DNA from: an uncultured Bacteroidota bacterium
GTDB taxonomy: Bacteria; Bacteroidota; Bacteroidia; Flavobacteriales_D; Crocinitomicaceae
NCBI GenBank assembly: GCA_937899625.1
Contig: CALCCB010000054.1
Location: forward strand, 1-53,528
DNA length: 53,528 bases
Reading direction: 5' to 3'
Below, piece by piece: positions 18,200 to 25,662 of this stretch (within the stretch, counting starts at the first letter, position 1; every line of letters starts with the position of its first letter). The notes beneath the pieces are model-generated. The model had not been told where the DNA came from. It saw nothing but the letters and a program-made list of their open reading frames with translations, and ran no database searches. The translations under genes and the position numbers were made by a program.

Positions 18200-18931
18200 T
18201 TATTTCTTTGCGATGATGATCAGTCGATCTGAGTTTTCTTCGTTGAATAGCTCAAGATCAAAGTTTCCAAAAGTATGAATTATAGTTAAGCCTTCTGCAA
18301 GCAACAACTGTTCAAAGTCATTTTTGAAAAGGGCTTGTACTCTTTCTGTATAGTGGTATTCAAAACCGTCATCAATAAATTGGATGTCCTTAAAAATGTG
18401 TTTTCCGTCGTATCTTCTTGAAATGTTAAAATCGATATTTCCTGCTCTCTTGACTTCATCCTTGACCAAATGGTCGATCACTTTTCGGGCATTCATGAAA
18501 TCAATTACGAGCAATCCGTCTTTTTCAAGCATGGATGAAATACTTTGAATTACCCTTGCGTTATCTGAAATTCCGTCAAAGTACCCGAAGCTTGTGAATA
18601 GGTTAAAAACAACATCATACCTTCCTTCCGGAATGATTTCCCTCATGTCATGAACCACATAACGTATTTCTGTGGGCCCTTCATGAATGGCTTCCTTGAT
18701 GCTGTTACTTGAAAGATCAGCTCCAGTAACCTTGAACCCAAGTTTATTCAAGGTTCGAGAATGCCTTCCTTTTCCGCAAGCCAAATCCAGAACAGCTGAT
18801 CCACTTTCTATATTCAGATAATCACAGAGGTTTGAAATAAAAACTTCTGCTTCTTCGTCATTGCGGTTTGCGTATAGTAAATGGTAATATTCAGTATCGA
18901 ACCAATCCTTGAACCACTCTGTTTTGTTCAT
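18200..18931 (-). CDS. Class I SAM-dependent methyltransferase
   Basis: This 243-residue protein has the SAM-binding motif I VLDLACGKGRHSRTLNKLG, an acidic motif II region (KVTGADLSSNSI), and the YDVVFNLFTSFGYF and LVIDFMNARKV strands of the Rossmann-like methyltransferase fold. Homologues are widespread small-molecule methyltransferases of unknown substrate. It is the first gene of the leftward group with zip and ATP-grasp and is divergent from siaB. Minus-strand TATCTTTA just before the ATG is a 7-of-8 match to the -7 box. Confidence 0.8.
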   Translation of the reverse strand: MNKTEWFKDWFDTEYYHLLYANRNDEEAEVFISNLCDYLNIESGSAVLDLACGKGRHSRTLNKLGFKVTGADLSSNSIKEAIHEGPTEIRYVVHDMREIIPEGRYDVVFNLFTSFGYFDGISDNARVIQSISSMLEKDGLLVIDFMNARKVIDHLVKDEVKRAGNIDFNISRRYDGKHIFKDIQFIDDGFEYHYTERVQALFKNDFEQLLLAEGLTIIHTFGNFDLELFNEENSDRLIIIAKK

Positions 18932-19000
18932 GACGTAAAGATAAAAACAAATGTCTGTCTAATCTTCAAATACAGTATTAATAGAATTCACTCAATTGGT

Positions 19001-19008
19001 TATATTTG
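19001..19008 (+). promoter_or_regulatory. -7 promoter box of siaB-siaC (TATATTTG)
   Basis: A perfect TAnnTTTG box ends nine bases before the ATG at 19017, giving a leader of only a few bases. No strong TTG is seen 19-21 bases upstream. Confidence 0.4.
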
Positions 19009-19016
19009 CTTTAGAC

Positions 19017-19547
19017 ATGTCACTTCAAAAAGTATATAGCCTTTATAAATCAATGGATGAGGAGAATGTGATCCTCTCCTTCAAGGGTGTTGTTACTGCA
19101 GATCTACTCACTTCGATCTTACAGATCATGGAGTCCAGAATGGAGTCATCCAACGAATCTCCACGAGTTAGAAAGAAGGTCTTTAATGTTCTTGTAGAGT
19201 GCCTTCAGAATCTGTACCATCATGCTGATGATTATCCGGATGGAAGAACTGCATTGGTAATGATTGCCAAAGAAGGAAATGCATTTACGGTAAGAACAGG
19301 GAATTATATTGACAATGAACGTGCAGAAGACCTTAAAGAGCGTTTGAAGATCATCAATACAATGGACAAAGAAGGATTGAAGGAATATTACCAGAATTCA
19401 CTTGAGTCGTCTGTTGTTTCTTCAAAAGGAACCGCTGGTCTTGGTATGATAGATATTGCCAGAAAATCAGGAAATAAACTGGATTTTGAATTTTTAAATA
19501 TTGATAATGAGCGAAGTTTCTTTTGTCTCAATGTAAAAATAGATTAA
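19017..19547 (+). CDS. siaB: SiaB-family GHKL-type protein kinase
   Basis: This protein has 176 residues from the ATG at 19017; the upstream TTG frame lies in the promoter. It has the SiaB/DUF6272 layout: an N-box helix VFNVLVECLQNLYHHADD, a central strand with GNAFTVRTGNYI, and a glycine-rich GTAGLGMIDIARKSG loop like the ATP lid of GHKL kinases. In Pseudomonas the kinase SiaB phosphorylates SiaC and is opposed by the phosphatase SiaA to control diguanylate cyclase activity and aggregation. Here siaC follows directly, but no phosphatase or cyclase is adjacent. Its partners in this organism are therefore open. Confidence 0.8.
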   Translation: MSLQKVYSLYKSMDEENVILSFKGVVTADLLTSILQIMESRMESSNESPRVRKKVFNVLVECLQNLYHHADDYPDGRTALVMIAKEGNAFTVRTGNYIDNERAEDLKERLKIINTMDKEGLKEYYQNSLESSVVSSKGTAGLGMIDIARKSGNKLDFEFLNIDNERSFFCLNVKID

Positions 19548-19557
19548 GTATAAGCGT

Positions 19558-19944
19558 ATGTTAGAAATGTTAGTCCTTGAACCTTCAGCGAAAACACCGT
19601 CCATCACTTTTAATGGAGAAAACGGTAAGCTTGAATTACGCGGTCGTTCAATCCCTGAGAATTCGATAGAATTCTATAAGCCATTGATTGACTGGGTGGA
19701 TCAATATGGATCTTCACCAAATCCGACTACTGTGGTTGAAGTGAAACTAGAGTATTTCAATACTTCTTCCTCAAAATGTATCCTTGATCTGTTCAAAAAA
19801 CTGGAAAAGATCAATGGGTCAGGAACTGAAGTGAAAGTGAACTGGTATTATGAAGAAGACGATGAAGACATGATGGAAGCCGGGGAAGATTACCAGGCGA
19901 TCATTAAGCTTCCGTTCACCATGATCGAAGTTGAAGAGATCTGA
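19558..19944 (+). CDS. siaC: SiaC-family regulatory phosphoprotein (DUF1987)
   Basis: This 128-residue protein shows the SiaC/DUF1987 pattern: TPSITFNGENGKLELRGRSIPEN near the start, VEVKLEYFNTSSSK in the middle and VNWYYEEDDEDMMEAGEDY at the end. Thr69 in YFNTSSSK corresponds to the threonine phosphorylated by SiaB in the Pseudomonas system. The STAS-like fold suggests a partner-switching role, in which the unphosphorylated form binds a target. It sits 10 bases after siaB, and its 3' end overlaps coaE by 14 bases, which couples the three genes. Confidence 0.85.
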   Translation: MLEMLVLEPSAKTPSITFNGENGKLELRGRSIPENSIEFYKPLIDWVDQYGSSPNPTTVVEVKLEYFNTSSSKCILDLFKKLEKINGSGTEVKVNWYYEEDDEDMMEAGEDYQAIIKLPFTMIEVEEI

Positions 19945-20542
19945 TCAAATAAAAGTTGGAATTACCGGAGGAATTGGTTCCGGTAAGAGTATTGTGTCCA
20001 GGGTAATCGAGGTGATCGGTTACCCTGTTTATTATTCTGATGCTCGAGCAAAGAAATTACTCCATGAAGACAACGATCTAAAAGAAGGACTGATTGCTCT
20101 GCTAGGGGAAGAAATTTATCAGTCCGGAATTCTTAACCGGGTTGAAATGGCTAGTAGGATCTTTGCTGATCCTGAATTAAGGAAAAGCGTAAATGAATTG
20201 ATCCATCCAGTGGTTCGAAGTGATTTCGACCAATGGTCTAGTTTGCAAAAGGGTTCGCTTGTCTTTAATGAGGCGGCCATACTTTTTGAGACTGGCGCCT
20301 ACAAACGAATGGATCTGAATGCCTTGATCACGTGTCCGGTAGATCTTCGTGTACAACGTGTAATGAGAAGAGACAATGTTTCTAAAAAGGAAGTTGAAGC
20401 AAGGATTGCTGTTCAGATGACTGACGAAGAAAAAAAGCCGTTGGCCGATTTTGTGATCATCAATGATGAGGTACAACCATTGATCGGTCAGGTAGAAAAA
20501 ATGATCGAGGATCTGAAAATTAATCTAGCTTCTCAGCTATAA
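19931..20542 (+). CDS. coaE: Dephospho-CoA kinase
   Basis: This 203-residue protein has the P-loop VGITGGIGSGKS at about residues 9-20 and YPVYYSDARAKKLL and FNEAAILFETGAYKRMD, the CoA-binding and lid signatures of CoaE. It catalyses the last step of coenzyme A synthesis, ATP-dependent 3'-phosphorylation of dephospho-CoA. The start is a TTG at 19931 inside the siaC coding region. No ATG is available before the P-loop, so the unusual start seems forced. The 3' end overlaps the convergent methyltransferase gene by 23 bases. Confidence 0.92.
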   Translation: MKRSDQIKVGITGGIGSGKSIVSRVIEVIGYPVYYSDARAKKLLHEDNDLKEGLIALLGEEIYQSGILNRVEMASRIFADPELRKSVNELIHPVVRSDFDQWSSLQKGSLVFNEAAILFETGAYKRMDLNALITCPVDLRVQRVMRRDNVSKKEVEARIAVQMTDEEKKPLADFVIINDEVQPLIGQVEKMIEDLKINLASQL

Positions 20543-21326
20543 TTGAGTATACCATCGGTATACGCTTTTCAATGTGTTTAAATCGGAATCGTTTGTGTTG
20601 AAATTCTTCAACATTCGGAAAGCATGGATAGGGTGAATAATCGAATTCCTTGAAATGTTGAATTGAAAATCCGTTGGACAACAAAGATCCGATCACTTCG
20701 TCAAGTGAATGATTCCATGATACGGTTTCTGTTTTGATCGGAGCGTTTCTATCGGTATACGTACCTTCTGTAATCTCTACGATCTCCTCTTCATTGAAAT
20801 AATGATAAGCGATCGTTTTCATTTGATCATCGAATGTCCAGATAAAAGGATGAAATTCAACCAGGATCAGTTTACCCCCAGGTCTCAGCATTTGCTTTAC
20901 GACTTTGGCCCATTTGTCCATATCCGGAAGCCAGGTAATTGTACCATAGGTAGAATATACCAGATCAAATGAAGTCTGTGGTATTTTGTCCTGAACTGTG
21001 TAAATATCTGATTCAATAAAATCGGCAGGTGTATCAAGTTGAGAGCTCAACTTACGTGCTTCCTCGATAGCCTTATTTGAAAGATCTACACCTGTAACTT
21101 TGGCTCCCATTCGAGCTAAAGAAAGGGTATCCTGTCCAAAGTGACATTGCAGATGCAGAAGATCTTTATTCGCGATGTTTCCTAAAAGATCCAATTCGAT
21201 CTCATTCAGACTACTTTTCCCTTTTTTGAAATTTTCGACATCATAAAATGACGAATGAATGTGTTCTCCCGTTTTTTTATTCCAGGCGTCCTTATTCAGC
21301 TCCAGATAATCACTCGATTTCTTCAT
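20520..21326 (-). CDS. Class I SAM-dependent methyltransferase
   Basis: This protein has 268 residues from the ATG at 21326, chosen because the family typically begins near KSSDYLELNKDAWN. The SAM motifs are LLHLQCHFGQDTLSLARMG, KVTGVDLSNKAIEEAR and MLRPGGKLILVEFHPFIW. It resembles Bacteroidota class I methyltransferases of unknown substrate, with a C-terminal part conserved in that subfamily. It overlaps the upstream membrane-protein gene by about 17 bases, suggesting coupling. Its final codons contain the hairpin that probably terminates coaE on the other strand. Confidence 0.8.
   Translation of the reverse strand: MKKSSDYLELNKDAWNKKTGEHIHSSFYDVENFKKGKSSLNEIELDLLGNIANKDLLHLQCHFGQDTLSLARMGAKVTGVDLSNKAIEEARKLSSQLDTPADFIESDIYTVQDKIPQTSFDLVYSTYGTITWLPDMDKWAKVVKQMLRPGGKLILVEFHPFIWTFDDQMKTIAYHYFNEEEIVEITEGTYTDRNAPIKTETVSWNHSLDEVIGSLLSNGFSIQHFKEFDYSPYPCFPNVEEFQHKRFRFKHIEKRIPMVYSIIAEKLD
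20547..20569 (+). terminator. Candidate coaE terminator inside the opposing gene
   Basis: GTATACC (20547-20553), loop ATC and GGTATAC (20557-20563) form a 7-bp perfect stem beginning five bases after the coaE stop, followed by GCTTTT. The T-run is short, so termination strength is uncertain. The hairpin lies in the last codons of the convergent methyltransferase. Confidence 0.4.
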
Positions 21327-21954
21327 AATCATCAAATTGCTGATCATTTTCTTTCGACTCAGGGTTTGTCGCTTTTGTAAATGCTTTTCCCGATAAAAGA
21401 AAGGTAAATGAAGAGAACAATCGAATCAAGATCGTTAACATAAAAAAGAAACCGATCACTTTAAAAATAAATCCAAATACTGGTGTATCCTGAATATCGA
21501 CGATGCTCTCATGGAACCAAAGGGAAGCACTATTAGAGGCTAGCTCTGGAAAAAAGAACAATGCTCCAAATACGGCCATTGATAAGGCAATGATAAAGAT
21601 CTCTGCTTTAATATTGAAGGCTTTTTTTTGTTGAAACATGGCATTTCCCATCATCTGAAACATTACCATTCGTTGCTGCTGACTCTGAATTTTTCCGATG
21701 AAATAGATCGTTAAGATCAAAGCTGTCAAAATCCCATTGTACATCGACAATTGGGCGCCTGAGATGTCGTAGCAAAACAGAAAAGACACGTTCACTAAAA
21801 AGAGGTACTTGATTCCTTTGATCAAATATTCTTCTACATCGCTTTTAGGCCTCGCACCACGTAAAATGGAAAGTCCGATCTCAAAAAGCCCAAATAAAAA
21901 TCCAAAAATGGCAATGACTACACCCAGTCTAAAAATAAGATTCAAAAGGTCCAT
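21310..21954 (-). CDS. Membrane protein of unknown function
   Basis: This protein has 214 residues from the ATG at 21954. It has four or five hydrophobic segments: about 2-30, 48-65, 72-88, 118-140 and 170-195. A central cytoplasmic QSQQQRMVMFQMMGNAMFQQKK stretch is unusually rich in Met and Gln, and the C-terminal tail is acidic (NDQQFDDYEEIE). I do not recognise the family. It precedes and overlaps a methyltransferase gene, so the two may be co-expressed. It has no signal peptide cleavage site and no catalytic motif. Confidence 0.65.
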   Translation of the reverse strand: MDLLNLIFRLGVVIAIFGFLFGLFEIGLSILRGARPKSDVEEYLIKGIKYLFLVNVSFLFCYDISGAQLSMYNGILTALILTIYFIGKIQSQQQRMVMFQMMGNAMFQQKKAFNIKAEIFIIALSMAVFGALFFFPELASNSASLWFHESIVDIQDTPVFGFIFKVIGFFFMLTILIRLFSSFTFLLSGKAFTKATNPESKENDQQFDDYEEIE

Positions 21955-22045
21955 ACACAAAAGTGTTCATTTTATTTGAATCAATAAATGAATTAAAGTT
22001 AAAACCTGATGTGATGACCGGTCAGGTTCTTTTTGGCAGAATGGT

Positions 22046-22053
22046 TATTTTTG
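22046..22053 (+). promoter_or_regulatory. -7 promoter box of S46 peptidase gene (TATTTTTG)
   Basis: A perfect TAnnTTTG box lies 20 bases before the ATG at 22074. The upstream element is not clear. Confidence 0.4.
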
Positions 22054-22073
22054 GAACACTTGAAAAAATAAAT

Positions 22074-24206
22074 ATGAAAAAGAACATAGGATTGATCCTG
22101 ATTTTTGCGTCCCTGTCCTTCAGAATGCTGGCCGAAGAGGGAATGCTAATTCCGTCTTTGATCGCTGCTTTTGAAAGCGACATGAAAGCGAAGGGAATGA
22201 AATTAAGTGCGAGTGATATCTACAGTGTAAATAACTCGAGTTTAAAGGATGCGATCATGCATTTCGGAGGAGGTTGTACTGCTGAACTTGTTTCATCAAA
22301 GGGATTATTGTTAACGAATCACCACTGTGGATATTCACAGATCCAGAGTCATTCATCTCTTGAGAAAGATTACCTGAAATATGGTTTCTGGGCAAAGGAT
22401 CTTTCAGAGGAGCTGCCAAATCCTGGTTTAACAGCGTCAAGAATGGTGCGTATAGATGATGTGACAGATGCTGTCATGTTTGGTCTGGAAGGTGCAACGG
22501 ATAAAGCGAAGATCGAAGCTGCAATGAGAAAAAACATTGAACAGCTGATCAAAGATGCAACGAATGGAACACACTATGATGCCGAAGTGAAACCTTTCAA
22601 CTATGGAAATGATTACTATATTATTGTCAAAGAAGTGTTCAAAGACGTACGTTTTGTTGGAACACCTCCGAATTCAATCGGTAAGTTTGGTGGAGATACT
22701 GATAACTGGGTGTGGCCAAGACATACTGGTGATTTCTCAGTATTCAGAATATATGCTGGACCGGATAACAAACCTGCAGATTTTTCAAAAGACAATCAGC
22801 CTTATTCACCACTTCATTTTTTGAAGATCTCATTTAAGGATCGCAAGCCAAATGACTTCACGATGGTGTATGGGTTTCCGGGAACAACCGAGCAACATGT
22901 TTCCTCTGGATATTTAAGTTTCATCATCGAAAAGGAAAGACCTGCACGTATCAAAATGAGAGAGAAATCACTGAGTGTGATCGATGCGGCAATGAGAGCC
23001 TCTGATGAAGTGCGTATAAAATATGCGGCTAAGCAAGCCAGTATCGCAAATGCTTATAAGAAATGGATCGGACAGATCGATGGACTAAAAAGGCTGGATG
23101 CAATTCAGATCAAGTTGGAAAGAGAGAGTGCTTACAATTCGAAAGCTGCTGAAAAACCCGAATGGAAAAAGGCGTACGGATCGGTGATTGAAGAAATGAA
23201 TAAACTAGCGAAAGATAATGTTCAATGGGAGTTCAAGTATTCAATGGCGATTGAGTATTTGTATGTTGGTCCTGAGTTGTATAAGCTTGCAAGGAACATT
23301 GATGATCTGGTAAAGAATTACACGACTTATTCTGAGAAAGGGACATTGAATGCTCAGATCGATAAATTGATCAATGGTGCAGATGGATTCTTTAAAAATT
23401 ATGACGCGGATGTGGATCAGAAGATCTTTGAGTTGCTGACTGAAGAATTTTTGAAACAATGCGAAAATGAAGAGTTGAGCAAATTGATAGGTGATGTTTC
23501 AGCCATGAGTAAATTGATCTATTCAAAATCAATTTTGACTAACAAGGATCGTTATGTTGCGTTTTTAAAGAAGTTCAAAGGAACATCAGTCAAAAAAGTA
23601 CAAAAGGATGCAGGTTACAGACTTTTTAGTGCTTGCATTACAGATTTTAGAAATGCTGTAGTTCCTTCTTACTATGCCTATAACGATAAGATGACCGAAT
23701 TACTTAAGGTTTATGTTGCGGGTAAATATGAGATGTTCCCGGATGCAAAGCACTGGGCAGATGCGAACAGTACCCTCCGTGTGACTTATGGTCAGCTGGA
23801 AGGGTCAGCTCCTGCTGATGGAATGATGTATACAGAGCATACTACACTTGATGGGATTATTGCGAAATACAATACGGGTAATTCTGATTTTGAGCTTTTG
23901 CCAAGAATGATCGATCTACATAAAAAGAAAGATTATGGGAAGTATGCTCAAAACGGAGAATTGTGGGTATGCTTCACAGGATCCAATCACACAACCGGAG
24001 GTAACTCCGGATCACCTGTTTTGGATGAAAATGGATATCTGATGGGATTGAATTTTGACCGAACTTGGGAAAGTACAATGAGCGATTATATGTTCGACCC
24101 GAATCGATGCAGAAATATTGTGGTGGATATCAGATATGTGATGTGGGTGATGGATGTCTATTCAGGTGCAGGACATCTGGTGGATGAAATGGTAATGGGA
24201 TATTAA
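22074..24206 (+). CDS. S46 family dipeptidyl-peptidase, DPP11-like (Asp/Glu-specific)
   Basis: This protein has 710 residues from the ATG at 22074, which opens a signal peptide (MKKNIGLILIFASLSF); the upstream in-frame extension lacks one and spans the promoter. The S46 catalytic triad is visible as His84 in LTNHHCGY, Asp220 in RHTGDFS and Ser645 in GGNSGSPV. Arg663 in NFDRTWE lies 18 residues after the serine, the spacing of the specificity Arg in Porphyromonas DPP11 (Ser655/Arg673); DPP7 has Gly there. A periplasmic exopeptidase releasing acidic dipeptides is therefore expected. A strong terminator follows. Confidence 0.9.
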   Translation: MKKNIGLILIFASLSFRMLAEEGMLIPSLIAAFESDMKAKGMKLSASDIYSVNNSSLKDAIMHFGGGCTAELVSSKGLLLTNHHCGYSQIQSHSSLEKDYLKYGFWAKDLSEELPNPGLTASRMVRIDDVTDAVMFGLEGATDKAKIEAAMRKNIEQLIKDATNGTHYDAEVKPFNYGNDYYIIVKEVFKDVRFVGTPPNSIGKFGGDTDNWVWPRHTGDFSVFRIYAGPDNKPADFSKDNQPYSPLHFLKISFKDRKPNDFTMVYGFPGTTEQHVSSGYLSFIIEKERPARIKMREKSLSVIDAAMRASDEVRIKYAAKQASIANAYKKWIGQIDGLKRLDAIQIKLERESAYNSKAAEKPEWKKAYGSVIEEMNKLAKDNVQWEFKYSMAIEYLYVGPELYKLARNIDDLVKNYTTYSEKGTLNAQIDKLINGADGFFKNYDADVDQKIFELLTEEFLKQCENEELSKLIGDVSAMSKLIYSKSILTNKDRYVAFLKKFKGTSVKKVQKDAGYRLFSACITDFRNAVVPSYYAYNDKMTELLKVYVAGKYEMFPDAKHWADANSTLRVTYGQLEGSAPADGMMYTEHTTLDGIIAKYNTGNSDFELLPRMIDLHKKKDYGKYAQNGELWVCFTGSNHTTGGNSGSPVLDENGYLMGLNFDRTWESTMSDYMFDPNRCRNIVVDIRYVMWVMDVYSGAGHLVDEMVMGY

Positions 24207-24210
24207 TCAA

Positions 24211-24231
24211 AGCGGCTTAGGCCGCTTTTTT
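24211..24231 (+). terminator. Rho-independent terminator after S46 peptidase
   Basis: AGCGGC, loop TTAG, GCCGCT, then a T-run. It ends eight bases before the next gene's start, so the GH1 gene must have a promoter overlapping this site or depend on readthrough. Confidence 0.8.
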
Positions 24232-24239
24232 CTTGAGGT

Positions 24240-25634
24240 ATGAAACGAACGCTAATTGTATTTATCTGTTTGAGTTTTGGCTTATCAGCTCAAAAGGATA
24301 CCATCCTTCTTTCTGATTTTGGAGATGACTTTTTATGGGGGGCTGCATGCAGTGCATTTCAAATAGAAGGAGCAACAAGAGAGGGAGGAAGAGGTCCTTC
24401 AGTCTGGGATACATTTGTCGCTACAAAAGGAAAGGTAAAAGATGGTTCCAATGCGGATACCTCAGTCGATTTTTATCACAGGTATGGGGAAGACATCGCA
24501 CTCTGCAAACAGTTAAATTTTAAGGTCTTTCGTTTTTCCATTTCATGGTCAAGGATTTACCCGGAAGGTACGGGAAAGGTGAACCCTGAGGGAATTGCAT
24601 TTTATCACAGGGTTATTGACGAGTGTTTAAAACAAGGTCTTGAACCCTGGGTAACGGCGTATCATTGGGATCTGCCTCAAACTTTGGAAGATCGCGGTGG
24701 CTGGACCAATCGCGAAGTGATCAATTGGTTTGGTGATTATACTGAGACGTTAGGAAAAGAATATGGCTCAAAGGTGAAACATTGGATGGTGATGAATGAG
24801 CCTGCTGCTTTTGTTAGTTTGGGATACATGGTAGGATATCATGCTCCAGGAAAGAAAAGTCCGAGAAAATACCTGAAAGCCATTCACCATGTAAATTTGT
24901 CGATGGCAGAAGCAGGTAGAAGATTGCGAAAGGTCGTTCCGGATGCAGAAATTGGCACTTCTCTTAGTTGCTCTGTTGTGCATCCTTACCAAGGGAAACA
25001 AAAGAATGTAAAAGGGGCAAAAAAAGCTGATCTTCTATTGAATAGATTGTTTCTTGAACCAAACCTTGGCATGGGCTATGATACAGAGACTCTGAATTTT
25101 CTGAGACGTTTGAACAAGTATATCCTTCCTGGGGATGAGGAAGCTATTAAATTCGATTTTGATTTTATAGGTATTCAGAATTATTTCAGAGTGGTAGTGA
25201 AAAGAACTCCGTTTATTCCGATTCTTTGGTTTAAGGAAGTTTCAGCTGAGAAGAGAGGCGCTCCGGTAAATGAAATGGGCTTCGAGATCTATCCTAAAGG
25301 CATCTATGAGATCCTTAAGCAGTTCGGGGAATATGATCAGGTCAAACGAATAATTGTCACAGAGAATGGAGTATGTGTTAAGGATGAACTGAAAAATGAT
25401 GCCGTTCATGATCCTGAACGAACTGAGTTCTTTATCAATTATCTCAATTACGTCAAAAAAGCAAAAGAGGAGGGAGTACCGGTTGAAGGTTATTTCGTCT
25501 GGAGTTTGACAGATAATTTTGAGTGGAGTGAAGGATATCAACCTCGATTTGGATTGGTCTACGTAGATTTCCCAACACAAAAAAGAGTGGTGAAAGAATC
25601 TGGATACTGGTTCAGAGATCAGTTAAAGAAATAA
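24240..25634 (+). CDS. GH1 family beta-glucosidase, secreted
   Basis: This 464-residue protein opens with a short signal peptide (MKRTLIVFICLSFGLSAQ), so the enzyme is periplasmic or exported, unlike most cytoplasmic GH1 members. The GH1 landmarks are FLWGAACSAFQIEGA, the acid/base Glu187 in MNEP, the nucleophile Glu375 in VTENG, and WSLTDNFEWSEGY in the aglycone region. It hydrolyses beta-linked glucosides or related oligosaccharides from the non-reducing end. No SusC/SusD partner is adjacent, so it is not in a classic polysaccharide utilisation locus. A hairpin terminator shared with lpdA follows. Confidence 0.92.
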   Translation: MKRTLIVFICLSFGLSAQKDTILLSDFGDDFLWGAACSAFQIEGATREGGRGPSVWDTFVATKGKVKDGSNADTSVDFYHRYGEDIALCKQLNFKVFRFSISWSRIYPEGTGKVNPEGIAFYHRVIDECLKQGLEPWVTAYHWDLPQTLEDRGGWTNREVINWFGDYTETLGKEYGSKVKHWMVMNEPAAFVSLGYMVGYHAPGKKSPRKYLKAIHHVNLSMAEAGRRLRKVVPDAEIGTSLSCSVVHPYQGKQKNVKGAKKADLLLNRLFLEPNLGMGYDTETLNFLRRLNKYILPGDEEAIKFDFDFIGIQNYFRVVVKRTPFIPILWFKEVSAEKRGAPVNEMGFEIYPKGIYEILKQFGEYDQVKRIIVTENGVCVKDELKNDAVHDPERTEFFINYLNYVKKAKEEGVPVEGYFVWSLTDNFEWSEGYQPRFGLVYVDFPTQKRVVKESGYWFRDQLKK

Positions 25635-25636
25635 AA

Positions 25637-25658
25637 AAAAGCGGCTACTGCCGCTTTT
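25637..25658. terminator. Bidirectional terminator between GH1 and lpdA
   Basis: AAAAGCGGC, loop TACT, GCCGCTTTT. A-run and T-run on either side allow use by both the rightward GH1 gene and the leftward lpdA gene. The stem is the same GCGGC/GCCGC as in the terminator at 24211-24231. Confidence 0.8.
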
Positions 25659-25662
25659 CGAT

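Noticed and set aside
24211-25658. GCGGC/GCCGC hairpins as a dispersed repeat family
   Set aside because: The two similar hairpins at 24211 and 25637 are each explained as intrinsic terminators; shared GC-rich stems are common for such sites.
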